Shown here piece by piece: positions 47,512 to 59,300 of a stretch of 64,000 nt of DNA (position 1 is its first letter; every line of letters begins with the position of its first letter). The notes beneath the pieces are model-generated. The model did no database searches, was not told the DNA's origin, and was given only the letters and a program-made list of their open reading frames with translations. The position numbers and the translations under genes are program-made. The DNA lies in NCBI GenBank assembly GCA_022559845.1, contig CM040128.1, positions 271,566,698 through 271,630,697 on the forward strand, read 5' to 3'. Origin of the DNA: Amorphophallus konjac. Its lineage: Eukaryota; Streptophyta; Magnoliopsida; Alismatales; Araceae.

Positions 47512-47801
47512 CAGGGTTTATCGACCCGGTGCGGATCGCCCCGACCCGCACGACCCGACCCGACCTAGACTGTGGGCGAGACACCCGGGTCGTGGGTCGT
47601 CACCGGATCGTCCTATTATTTTAATATTTTAATATATTATATTTTATATATAATATGTATTTTTCTATTTTATTCTATTATTTCATATGTATTATATATA
47701 TAAAAAATCTTTTTTAGAGTGAGACAGACTGAGACGGAATCGACCTGACCCGACTCAGGTCGTGACCAGGACGAACGGGTCGATCGAGACGACAAACTCT
47801 A
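47512..47801. mobile_element. hAT-type MITE, family 6 (290 bp)
   Basis: Ends CAGGGTTTATCGACCCG and the complement of CGAGACGACAAACTCTA are similar. The flanks ATTATGAT (47504-47511) and ATTACGAT (47802-47809) match at 7 of 8 bases. Subterminal GACCCGACCCG motifs surround an AT-rich core. Confidence 0.75.
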
Positions 47802-48630
47802 ATTACGATGTGTACGGTGTGCATGGTACAAATTAATAAAGAAGAGATGGAAGTGTACGTTGCAATTAAGGGGATGGGAAATCTGTATAATTCATGTTCC
47901 CCGCTTTATGTTAGGGATCCACTTAATGATTTGACTTCCAGTACTCAATTTCCCTCGAAAACGTGAAAAACAATGGCATAAGAAGGAAACGAAATACAGT
48001 GGATCCAGTCTCCTTTTGTTTGTTTCAAGTGCTGTGTCCTTCACATCAAATCTTATTAATTAACTTAAAGAAAAAGAAATTGATGAGCTAGGTTTCAAAG
48101 ACAGCTGGACCAATATATCAAAAGAATTGAGAACACATGAATCTATGAAACAAATTGAGTAAAGTTAGGATGCATGCATCATGATCTCATTCCAAAATAA
48201 TTAACAGTAGATTGAGATAGGGGGCATTTGGTGTGCTGTAAAATACCATGAATGTTAATTTCTTTATACTTTGGGACATCATAAGTCATTTGACTTTAAT
48301 ATTTTCCATGTTGTCAAGAGTACCATTAATTGATAAATAAATAAATATTAAATTCTAACATGACGCTCTTTTAATCAATTGATTTCTGTTTTCGGAGCAA
48401 AAAAAAACTACTGAAAAATAAATAAAACGGGAGTTTTTGAAATGAGTTAGGACTTTACTCACTTGTGTTTTAAAATCGGCAATTTCAAAACTGATTTTTT
48501 GTGATATTACACGGTACATTCACCAAACGACCACTTAATTCATTTTCAACAGTTATACAAACTTAATTAATTCATATAGTCTAGCCTAAATTTGCCCTCG
48601 ATTTAGAAATTAAACTCCATGATTACATGT
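47802..48630. other. No gene recognised
   Basis: AT-rich non-coding DNA without clear repeats. Confidence 0.5.
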
Positions 48631-48884
48631 ATATACAAGTCAAGAATTAGTTGGGTAGTCCAGTTAATTCTTCATCTCGTGAGAAATTATGAGATTCTCG
48701 GTTTAAATTTTAGTTCATCTATTACTTAGGAGAGTGCAAAGCGGTATATACAAGTCGAGAATTAATTAGATAGTTCAGTTAATTCTTCACCTCACGAGAA
48801 ATAACTATCAGATTCTCGATTTAAATTTTAGTTCATCTATTATTTAGGGGAGTGCAAAGCTCTGGATTTCCTCGGGTCTCATGA

Positions 48885-48916
<32 letters not shown>
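48631..48916 (+). mobile_element. Tandem SINE dimer, tRNA-derived
   Basis: Two copies of about 116 bp lie head to tail (48631-48745 and 48746-48882). Each has an A-box-like TAGTCCAGTT/TAGTTCAGTT, a B-box-like GGTTTAAATTT/GATTTAAATTT about 40 nt on, and GGAGTGCAAAG/GAGAGTGCAAAG. The second continues CTCTGGATTTCCTCGGGTCT, as in the minus-strand SINE at 10985, and ends in (GA)n. Confidence 0.65.
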
Positions 48917-48919
<3 letters not shown>

Positions 48920-49961
48920 CACAACCCGATCTCCCTTAATTTCTTTGGAAAGGACAATTTGGGTGGGTGGGGGGGGGGTCTGCTTGCGTGATCCACACCA
49001 GTCCCAAGTGGCATTAGAATACGGGTTAATTAATTAAAGTAAAACCACCCACTTAATCACGTAGTTAACGATCCAGGGCCCCAGGCGATGAATTAGCTCC
49101 TCTCTCCTCCAGTACCGGTACTACTTAAATCACCGGCGGCGGTGCTGCGGAGGACCCATGCATTAAAGCCACTGCCGAGCCCGTGGTTCCGCGAGGGTGA
49201 GTGCGATTAATTAACCGGAACCTCCCGTGGGATTTGATTATTAATTCCTCGTGCAGACGGGCAAACGGGGCAAAGCTCTTCCTGGATTAGTTAATCCTCT
49301 TTGAAGTTCCTGATACCCCGTTTCATGATCATCACATGAGGAGGGTCCACAGTTAACAGTTAAGGCATCGTCGTCACATTTAGTGAGATCGATATCAGCA
49401 AATTAACCCAACCGGAAGACGCCGGATGGCGTTCCCACAGCCACCCCCCCCCCCATCTCACCCGTCACTGTTAAGGAGCTCCCGCATGGTATCATCGCAG
49501 AGATTTACGTACGTACGTACGTACGTACGTCTCTAGGGATGAGTGATTAATTGGACGGACTTTGGTTTTACATCTCAACACAAAGTTTTGCATGCAAACC
49601 CCTTTTTAAGTCGTTTATTTTTGCCGGAGTCCCCCTTTCAATGTGCATCATAGAAGGTCCGGAGTCGTAGTCAGACACTCTTAAGTCGCCGTTTGACAGA
49701 GAGAGAGAGAGAGATAAAATAAGAGTTATCCCTCCTAAATAAGTGTGTTCCGGAGTTTTAACTCTATTTACTTTGATAGGTAATTAATGTGTTATCCTTT
49801 TAAGACCGATGGGAGTTAACTCTATCTCATCTCTTGAGATACAATAATTTGTCCGAATTAAACGAGTTATCTCTCGATCTGATCCGATTTACCTTTTTAA
49901 CCTATCAGATTGAAAAAAAACTGAGAGTTCTCTCTCACATAAATGGAGGATAACTCTCAAT
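48917..49961. other. No gene; ACGT array and small inverted repeat
   Basis: A G run at about 48970-48978, the ACGT array at 49506-49530, a (GA)n run near 49698-49713, and an imperfect inverted repeat at about 49714-49955 (AAGAGTTATCCCTCC against GGAGGATAACTCTCAA). Confidence 0.45.
49506..49530. repeat. (ACGT)n tetranucleotide array
   Basis: Six uninterrupted ACGT units, a self-complementary repeat, about 1.5 kb upstream of the DREB gene. ACGT is the core recognised by plant bZIP factors. Confidence 0.9.
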
Positions 49962-50103
49962 TAGAGGTGAACATAGTTCGGTTTGATTCGATTTGAGATC
50001 ATTTTTTTTGAACCGAATCAAATCGAATTTATCCATCAAATCAAATCGAATAAAACCAAAAAAACTTGATTTGATTCGATTTCAAACTGAATTTTCATAT
50101 TTT

Positions 50104-50148
<45 letters not shown>

Positions 50149-50414
50149 ATGACTTATATGTATCTAAAATAAAAATAAAAATAAACATAGTTATATTTTG
50201 TATACTTTTATACGTATATAATTAATTTTTATTATTTTCATATATTTATATTATATAATATAAATAAAAATATATAAATAATAAATTCACTTTATTCGAT
50301 TTGATTCGATTCACACATTATGAAATCGAATTCGACTCCGAATCAAATCAAATCAAACTGAATCGAACGATTCGATTTAACTTTTCGATTTGAACTGAAT
50401 TATGAACCGCCCTA
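49962..50414. mobile_element. hAT-type MITE, family 7 (453 bp)
   Basis: Ends TAGAGGTGAACATAGTTCGG and the complement of TGAATTATGAACCGCCCTA are alike. Subterminal TTTGATTCGATTTGA motifs repeat on both sides of an AT-rich core with an (AT)n run. The 8-bp flanks CTCTCAAT and CCCTCGGT match at only 5 positions, so the insertion is old or the ends slightly off. Confidence 0.65.
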
Positions 50415-50700
50415 CCCTCGGTCAACGTGGGGCCAACGCATATTAATTTCCATGTTATATATGGGGAATGGGTTTGCTTGCCTCTCATGGAAGGCAGGCA
50501 GCCACCTTGGTTTTGGGTTCTCCATTTATTCTGGTCTGCCATCCTCCTACCTAAACGAGTTGTTCCTCTCACGCCCACACAAAATGCGGGAGGAAGCAAA
50601 ACCCACATGGCAAATAGCGTGTTGTAACACGACCCTGGGTGTAGTGGAGAAGGTTCCGAACGGCTCCGGATTGGGGCAGGTCATCCATGGAAGGAAGGGT

Positions 50701-50761
<61 letters not shown>
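50701..50761. repeat. (AC)n microsatellite
   Basis: About 30 AC units ending in AGAGAGAG, some 310 bp upstream of the DREB start codon. Confidence 0.95.
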
Positions 50762-50764
<3 letters not shown>

Positions 50765-50906
50765 AGAGCTGTAAAAGAGGTGCCGAGGCCAAAGAGTAAA
50801 AAGAAAAGATCTTAGGAGGGGTGGGGGCCCACTCGGAACAAGACGAGTAATGGCGCAACTGCAACCCCTTTTTGGATGGGCCCGTCCCCCTTTGCTATTG
50901 GGCACT

Positions 50907-50915
50907 CATAAAAAG
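50907..50915 (+). promoter_or_regulatory. Putative TATA box of the DREB gene
   Basis: CATAAAAAG lies about 165 bp before the ATG at 51073. It is the best TATA-like site in the upstream C-rich region. Confidence 0.4.
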
Positions 50916-51072
50916 CCCACCACATCGCCATTTATGCAACAACTTCAAGTTGCCCCTCCCCCCCCCCCTTGCCCACACACCCCGGCGTCTCCTTCTTAGC
51001 TCCAAGCAACCCCCCCCCCCCTCCTCCACGCAGCACCGAGTACTCTAACGGTGTATTACCACCACCACCACC

Positions 51073-51846
51073 ATGCAGGGAGGAGAACCTCTCGCCACCG
51101 AATGCAGGGAGGAGAACCTCTCCCCTTCCTCTTCTTTCTCCTCTTACTCGTCTACGGCCACCACCATCGCCACCTCCGCCTCCTCCTCGTCGTCGTGGTC
51201 GTCTTGTGACGGCTCCTCAGCCCCACAGAACCTGGGGGTCACCAAGGACGTCGACGGGCCCGCGGAGGAGGCCGGGAACGAGTGCAGGAAGCGGCAGAAG
51301 GAGGAGAAGCACCCCACCTACCGCGGGGTGCGGATGCGCAAGTGGGGCAAGTGGGTGTCCGAGATCAGAGAGCCGAGGAAGAAGTCCAGGATCTGGCTGG
51401 GGACCTTCCCCACCGCCGAGATGGCGGCCCGCGCCCACGACGTGGCGGCGCTGACCATCAAGGGCCAGGCCGCCTACCTCAATTTCCCGGAGCTGGCCGC
51501 GGATCTCCCCCGCCCGGCCACCGCCTCGCCCAAGGACATCCAGGCCGCCGCCGCGAAGGCCGCGGCGGCCACCTTCGGCGGCCGCCCCCGCGGCCGGGAA
51601 TCGGCAGACGACGACGAGCCCACCCGGGCAGAGTCGCCGGGGTCGTCGGCGACCAACTCTGACTCGGCGCCGTCATCGAGCGGCGACAACGACAGCGCGC
51701 TGTTCGACCTGCCCGACCTCCTCCTCGACCTGGGCAGCGACGGGTACTGCTACTCTTCGCTGTGGGGGGTGCCCTCGCCGGCGGAGGGGTACTACGACGA
51801 CATGGGATTCCGGCTGGAGGAGCCCTTCTTGTGGGAGCACAACTAG
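51073..51846 (+). CDS. AP2/ERF transcription factor, DREB A-4 (TINY-like) type, 257 aa
   Basis: A nuclear DNA-binding regulator of the DREB type, expected to bind DRE/CRT (CCGAC) elements in stress- and growth-related promoters. One AP2 domain spans about residues 83-140 ([20 protein letters not shown] to YLNFPEL). It carries the DREB-typical V at domain position 14 and E at 19, and the [11 protein letters not shown] stretch of group III/A-4 proteins. A serine-rich N-terminus (18-48) and a basic RKRQK cluster (72-76, possible nuclear signal) precede it. An acidic C-terminus with [13 protein letters not shown] may activate transcription. There are no introns, usual for the group, and length is typical. 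The start follows a (ACC)n leader. A 21-bp repeat at 51073-51093 and 51102-51122 sits right at the start and shifts frame (see findings). Function is inferred from family only. Confidence 0.92.
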   Translation: MQGGEPLATECREENLSPSSSFSSYSSTATTIATSASSSSSWSSCDGSSAPQNLGVTKDVDGPAEEAGNECRKRQKEEKHPTYRGVRMRKWGKWVSEIREPRKKSRIWLGTFPTAEMAARAHDVAALTIKGQAAYLNFPELAADLPRPATASPKDIQAAAAKAAAATFGGRPRGRESADDDEPTRAESPGSSATNSDSAPSSSGDNDSALFDLPDLLLDLGSDGYCYSSLWGVPSPAEGYYDDMGFRLEEPFLWEHN

Positions 51847-54800
51847 GCCACGTTCACGACACTGACACCGGGCACGGACGGAATCCGATCGCTACAGTTG
51901 GAGACAGTACAGCAGCATCATGCATCGGGGAATAAGCGACAGTGCTGCCGGCCCCCCTCCTCTTGCGGGGCAGCTAGCTAGCGGAGCTTGTCGTCCGTGT
52001 CTCAGAACGGGGACAGAGCAGACTACAGTGCATGCCGTACCCTCCCCCCGACTGTTCATCGCCTCTACCCCGAGGCAGAACTGGCAACGGTCACATTCGA
52101 AAAGCCCGAAATCCTCGTTTGGCCTCCCTCCAAGATTTGATTCCTCGATCTCCCAGGTTCCCTACAGACCAGTACTACTGGAACTCCGGTACCCCCCCAC
52201 AGAATTCCTTCACGGGCACTTCCTCTCAGTGTGGCACCCTCCTTCTCTTCTCTCTTCTCGATCCCTCTCTCAATGTGACGCGTCTCTATATATATCACCA
52301 TAAATAAAAAGAGCAGATCTGAGGTCATGCTGACGTGCGTATTCTGGTGTTTAATCTTTTCTACGTGTTGATTAGAAACACTGTTGTTGTAACTTACTGG
52401 CATGCTTTCCTTTCTTCGTATATGATCGAGCATGGGATTATCGTTTCAAATAATTAACGGAAGGGCCTGATCACCCTCAGGTACGTGGCGCTCCTCCAAG
52501 CGCACCGTGGCGCATGATCTCTCTCTCTCTCTCTCTCTCTCACTCACTCACTCACTCTCACACACACACACACACAGAGAGAGAGACAGAAACAAACCCT
52601 TGCTTTGCCGTGGGTCCCCTGTCATAATCGTGTCCGACACGTGCAGGCCGGTCCTTGGCCGAGCGCTCGTTATTACATTGGGGGCAGGCAGAGGGGTCGG
52701 GGGGGGGGCGGGGAATCCAACGACTTATGAGCAGCACCCGCACTCCGTGCCAAGTGGCAATCATACATTAATAATGTAGTGAATGCAGTTTGTTGGCGAA
52801 TAATGTCATGGGTCCTCCACGACCCCGAGAGGAACCGGGCACCCGACGGTCCGGCCCAGCTACCGCCCGATATGTATGGTATGGCTCGATCGCCCCCATG
52901 CATGCAGATGATCTGTTGATACAGATCATCGACGCATGACATTTACCGTGCCACCGTACGTGTCAAAAAGAATGTCTAGAAGGAAAATACAGCTTCATCT
53001 CTTCACTGCATGTGGTGATCGAGTCTGTTGATTAATCTCCTCGACAGGCAAGCATGCAGGCATGATCAAGTCCCCTGCAGGCTTGCAGCCATGACAGCTG
53101 CCAGCTATGCACAGGCCTCGCCGCCCTTGCCCCAGCGGGGCGCGCGCAACAGGAATCTTCCGAAGCCTCTCTTAATTCTCTCCCTAGCTAGGGGAATCGT
53201 ATATATTATATGCATACAGCCTATGACATATGTATGAGAAGAACTATTTCACTGGTGCATGCCCGTACAAGTGGATGATGTCAAGGGGATGGAGATCTTG
53301 TGGAAGAGAAGTCTACGATCCTTATCTTTGAACTTACAATTATATGACTGTGAGTGTGGATGGGATGGGAAGGGGTGGGGGCGGGAGGAGGGACCTTTCG
53401 AGACCTTTGGAGACCTCTGGAGACCTTTGGCTTTTACTTCATTTCCTCTGTCAAAAACATCAATATGCTATTAAAAACTCCGTCTAGCTGGAATCACCGG
53501 CCTTTCCTGCAATGCCACCTTCGTCTGTGAGCTATATCGAGTCTTCCATTTGGTGTGTGGATGATGTCCATCTTTGTCTCGTTCAGCAAGTACGTGCGTC
53601 AGCCTCGATCACTTATTTAGTTGAGCGAGCTACATATATATCCAAGTACTTGGAGGGGTAAAAAACTCCTGAACCGGGAAATCTGAACTTGAAGGAAGGG
53701 ATCGAGTGGGAAAGGAAAATGTGGAGGATCGATGGTAAGGGACAAAGATGCGTAGATTTTGCATGCCGGCCGGGCTTAGATTATTAATTAATCTGTGCAC
53801 CAAAGGAAAGTTGGTTGGCAGAGATATTGGTCAGCTGCGCAAGCAACGCATAAAGCCATGTGTACAAGATCTTGTGAAGCGGTGTGGGAGCGGGGGGAAG
53901 GGTGCCAAATCGAGGCAAACCCCACTTTTCTTTTACGTTGGGAAGAATCTCATTATACACCGCTTTTACCCGCCACGATGAGATGCAGCTTGTCTGCTTT
54001 CAATGCACTTCTCTAGCTCCCACTCCTCCCCTGCCCTCTCTTCTTTAGCCGGAGCTAGCCCCTCTTTGGGGACCGAAGGGCGCCGGGGCTGTGAGAGAGA
54101 GAGAGTACGTAGCAGTACTCTCATGTTACCCTTGAGAAGAAGAAGAGTAATCAAGGGTGACTGCCAAACCTGATCAGCTTTAGATTCCAAAGTACACCGA
54201 TATATATATATATATATATATCATGGTGAAAGGCAAAAAGGAAACACAAACACGTAGTAAATATTCTAAAGCCTTTGCTGCATCTGATTGAGGGAAAGCA
54301 TATATAATTGATGCTTAATTGACAGAGAAATTAAACCTGCAGCGATCGATATATCATTGCTAGTGGGAAGACTTCTTTGTAAGACGAGCGGTGTCGACGA
54401 CCTCCCCTGTCAACTGAGGCATACATAAGTGAATGCTCCTGCTCCTGCCTTCAGACAGTCTCCCTGCAAAATAGAAAGCTCTGGCGTCTGTCACACCGTT
54501 TGAACTCCCTCCTACGCCAAGCACTTCTCTGCGTGGTCAAATATCTATACCTTCTCTATGCCAAGGGGATGCTTCGCCAGGTTGCCATACAACAGTGAAA
54601 ATTATAAAAGCAGCTTGTCAACAACCAGTGTAAACCTCATTATGCCTTTATGAAAAATCAGAAATAAGGGCATTTGGCTGCTACAGGAACTGTATATATA
54701 TATATATATATATTTTTGTCTTCACCTCGTTTACATCAGTACAAACATAAGAAGTCCCAATCCAATTAAGAGCCACTCTCCTGTATAAAACACGTTTACC

Positions 54801-55974
54801 CTATCATTAATTTCAAAGGTGTCTCAGAAAGAACAACTTGCCCCCAGTCCAGTGTCCAGGGAAATTAACAATCCATTGCAATCCAGTGGAATCTTCTGGC
54901 CTCCTTCAGCCACCCCAATTCTTTCATTGTTTGAAGAGGTAGCAGTAATTAAGCTGACAACGGATCAACATATATAGTTGACGGGCGTCAACCTCTCAGA
55001 AGTACACACAATCAAGGCGTACGGTTAACATGGAGGCGAGCCGAGAAAGTAGGGTAAACCCACACCCCACATAACTAGCCCCAGCTGGAGATCCATTAGG
55101 AGGAGCAGTAGCGTCAATAATATTCTCACGATTGGTGCGACATTGCTGGAGTGGTCCCTTGAGTACTGCCGCCCTTCGGGACGAGGGCACGTCTTGGGTT
55201 CCCGGACTGTGCTCTGGCCCAGCAGAAAACGAGAGTTTTTACACTTTTACTTCAGCTGTTGGGGAATATACATTCCTTACGGAGGAAGGTGGAATCAATT
55301 ATAGAGGAGTCATATATGTACTTCATCTACGCTCACATCCTAGAGAAGGAACAAAAAGTGATATCCATCATATGTAGGGAATGCTGAGGTTGTGCATCCT
55401 GTTGGAAGATGATGCATGGGTAGAGTATTTCTATTAGATCTAACCACATATATGAAAGTGAATCAAACATTCAAGAAGTGTAAACTCAGGTCGAAGTATA
55501 TAGTCCTTTTTTTTAGAGTCGTTTCACCCTTACTCAAGTGTAATAATCTTCACGACGGAACTTATCCCAAGGTACGACAACCCAGATCGATAATGACGCC
55601 AAGATACACTCCAACTCGCGTTGTCCGAGAGAAACACCACTGTGACCGCAGACTCTTGTGAGGAAGAAGAAGAAGATCGAGAGAGAGGCACCGAGAGAGA
55701 TAATCGTCTGATGAGAGAAAACCTTAGAGCCGTGGCCCATACACAAAACCGACTTTCTTCAAATACCCTCTACGAGATGATGTTTGACAAGAGGAATATG
55801 CTTAACCAGGTCACATCCCCATATGCCCAAAGAGAAGAATTCAAGGAGATACATGAAACGATAAAAATAAAATAAATAAAATAAAAAATAAGCAAAAGGA
55901 CGCTCACGTTTACTCGTGCGCAGGGGGGGCAAACGAGTCAATTTTCCTCTTGGACTCAGTCAGGAGGCTCAGCC
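51847..55974. other. 3' flank and intergenic DNA, no gene recognised
   Basis: Contains (CT)n, (ACTC)n and (AC)n runs at about 52518-52577, a G run near 52700-52708, GAGACCTTTGGAGACCTCTGG short repeats near 53400-53430, and (AT)n runs at about 54200-54222 and 54693-54712. Open frames are short and compositionally random. Confidence 0.5.
52302..52308 (+). terminator. Candidate polyA signal of the DREB gene
   Basis: AAATAAA, about 455 bp after the stop codon. This would be a long 3' UTR for this family, so a nearer non-canonical signal may be used. Confidence 0.3.
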
Positions 55975-55979
55975 TGCAC

Positions 55980-56329
55980 TGTAGGTTACAAGCTCAGGAT
56001 CGCACACTTACGTTTTCTGTAGCAAGTTCGGCAGGGAAAAAACACACGAACAGGAGCACAAGTTTTTGGGGAATATTTTCTCTATCTTAGAAGCTAACGA
56101 TGCGTAAGAGATTACATAAAAAAAACATCAACTACCTGCTACTTTTAAGGAACGATAAAACAAGATAAAACGGGACCGTGTCATCCCACGATCCACAGTT
56201 CTTGCCTACAGCACGTTACAAGCCACGCACACACGCATGCCGGTTTCTTCGTGAACCCGGCAGACCCGTTCCTTCCATTGCTTCCGCAAGACTCGGACCA
56301 ACACCGCCATATCAGGATTATCTCCAACA
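55980..56329 (-). repeat. 3' LTR of copia element 2 (350 bp)
   Basis: Minus-strand reading starts TGTTGGAGATAATCC and ends TTGTAACCTACA. About 3 differences from the 5' LTR. Confidence 0.95.
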
Positions 56330-56338
56330 TACTCCCCC

Positions 56339-59300
56339 CTAATCCTGATGTGGCCCAAGGTCACGAACGCCAAGTGAGTGCTTCATTGTTGCAAGTTTTA
56401 CGCCCGACAAGGCCTTTGTCAGCGCATCGGCTCGCTGCTCCCCCGTGCAAACGAACTCAACAACAATCTGTCCGCCTTCAACACACTCTCGGATAAAATG
56501 AAACCTCGTGTCAATATGCTTGCTGCGGCCATGAAACACGGGATTCTTCATCAAGGCAATAGCGGACTTGTTGTCAACAAACAACTTCACCGGCTTAAGT
56601 TCTTGCTTTGTCAGTTCCCCCAACAAGCTTCTCAACCACAGCGCCTGGCACGCCGCCGCCGTCGCTGCCATAAACTCAGCCTCACATGATGACAACGTCA
56701 CTGTCTTCTGCTTCTGTGAGTTCCATCACACAAGGCTATCATTGACATAGAATGCCATACCTCCGGTGCTCTTCCGATCATCCACATCACCAGCCAAGTC
56801 ACTGTCAGTGTAGCCGGTGATCACTTCTTCTCCTCCTCCCTTCACATACACGAGTCCACAGTGAGTTGTACCTTTCAAGTACCTCAAGATTTGCTTCACC
56901 GCCTTGTGATGCATCACCGTGGGCCTCTCCATAAACCTGCTAGCCACTCCGACTGCATAGGAGAGATCTGGCCTTGTGTGGAGTAAGTACCTCAAGCAAC
57001 CGATCACGCGCCGGTACTCCGTCACATCTATCGGTTCTCCTTTCAGATCCTTGTGCAGCTGCGCCTTCTGCTCCATAGGGAGTTTTGTTGCATTGCACTC
57101 GGTCATTCCGAACTGAGCCAACACCTTCTTGGCGTAGGCCGATTGTTTGAGAGTCACCCGGTTTTCTTCTTGCGCCACCTCAATGCCGAGGTAGAATGTG
57201 AGTAACCCAAGGTCACTCATCTCAAACTCGGTCATCATCTGTTGTTTAAACACCACAATCTCCTCTGGGTTCTCTCCTGTTACAATTAGATCATCGACAT
57301 AAACACCAACTATTATACCTGCTTGTCCTTCCCCTCTCGTGTATACAGCTTGCTCTCGTGTACACTTGGCGAACCCGAGATGCTTCAGACTTCTGTCAAG
57401 CCGAGTGTTCCACGCCCGTGGAGCTTGCCGGAGCCCGTACAGCGCCTTGCTCAGCTTGTATACACAATGCTCCTTGTTCCTCACAACAAAGCCCTCCGGC
57501 TGAGCCACGTACACTTCCTCCTCGAGCTCCCCATTTAAGAATGCTGACTTCACATCAAGATGATGAATTTGCCAGCCACGATTGGACGCAATTGCAAGAA
57601 TGACACGCACCGTGTCAAGTCTGGCCACCGGAGCAAAAACTTCCTCAAAATCAACACCTTGCCGCTGAACATATCCTTTTGCAACAAGCCTTGCCTTATG
57701 CTTGATCACATCTCCATCTGAATTTCTCTTCAGCTTGTATACCCATTTCAGACCTATGGGTCTTTGTCCCGGCAGTAGCTCGGTGAGTGTCCAAGTTTCA
57801 TTCTTCTCAATGGACTCGATCTCCTTCTGCATTGCTTCTTCCCAAGCGGCTTCCCCGGCAGCTTCTCGATAGCATGATGGCTCCTCCATCTCAACCAGCA
57901 GCGCCTCATCTTCGAGCTCTTCCTCCTGAAGCTCCACTCTCTTTGCATCCCGCATGATGTCGTCGATGTGCCTGTAGCGAACAGCTCCATCGTCGGTGCT
58001 GCTGCAGCTTCTTGACAGCGATGTCGGAGTAGCCATGGCAGGCGTAACCGGCTCGCCCGCCTGCGGATTTGCTGCGGGAGTCGTTGGGGCTGCTGCAGCG
58101 TCTTCCGCGGGTGGCGAAGTCCCTGCCGCGGCGGACGGACCTCCTACTGTGGCTGTCGCGACTGGTCCAGAGCCATCTGACTCCGGCTCGGGGAAGTGGC
58201 TCTCCCCCACAATGAAGTTTGAGGCGTCACCAGTGTTTGCACCTGCATCCCAACTCCACTCCAGATTTTCTTCAAATTTTACATCTCTACTTACATGGAG
58301 TTTGCCGCGCCGTGGATCGTAGAGGCGGTGCGCCTTGCAGCCGTACTCGACGCCAAGGTACACCATCGCCTGGCTTCGGTCGTCGAGTTTCTTCTGGTGC
58401 GGCAACATCACCTTCGCATGAGCAGTGTAGCCGAACACCCTCAGATGAGCGAGGTGCGGCTTCCTGCCAGTCCATGCTTCGAATGGTGTATGCTCACCTA
58501 GCGCCTTCGTCGGCAAGCGATTCAGCAAATGCACCGCGTGCCTCACGGCCTCCCCCCAGAACTTGCTGGGAACATGCATGCTCTTGAGGAGAGATCTCGC
58601 CATTGCCATCACCGTCCGGTTTCTCCGTTCCACCACACCGTTCTGCTGTGGCGTGTACGGTGCGGTCAGATGCCTCACAATGCCTGCCTCTTCACACAGC
58701 TTGGTGAACTCGGTGGAGAGGAACTCGCCACCCCGGTCAGTCCTCAATGTCTTCACTCGGTGTCCACTAGTGTTCTCCACCTGCTGCTTGAACTTCTTGA
58801 ACACTAAGTAGGCTTGATCCTTTGTCTTGATCACGTACACCCACATCCATCGAGTGCAATCATCGGCGATCAACATAAAGTAGTTGTTGCCGGCGAGAGT
58901 CGACGGAGTGATCGGTCCACAGAGGTCGGCGTGCAGCAATTCGAGTGGCTCCTCCGCTCGATAACTGGCTGCCTCTGGGAACGGTTGTCTTGCATGCTTT
59001 GCAATTAAACACCCTTGGCACAGCTTGTTAGGGTGCTTGATGAGTGGCACACCCACCGCCATCTTCTTCTCTGCCAGCATCTTCAAGGAGTGGAAGTTGG
59101 CATGCCCGAGCCGGGCGTGCCAAAGCCAGGCCTTGTCCGATATGTTAGCGAGCAAACACACCGGATCGCCGGTCTCCATCTCGGCCTTGTAAAGACGATT
59201 GGAGGAGCTTCTGATTCTAAGGAGCAATCTGCCACTAGGATCATACATCCACAAAAATTCTCCTAGCATAACAATCTTGTTTCCCTTCTCGGCTAACTGC

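Noticed and set aside
50969..51454. 161-residue frame overlapping the DREB N-terminus in another phase
   Set aside because: It has no ATG start (begins TTG) and reads the AP2 region out of frame. Its upstream part does match the frame the DREB gene would need without the 29-bp duplication, which is noted as a finding.
52507..52779. 90-residue frame downstream of the DREB gene
   Set aside because: Starts in CT/AC microsatellite sequence and has no recognisable domain.
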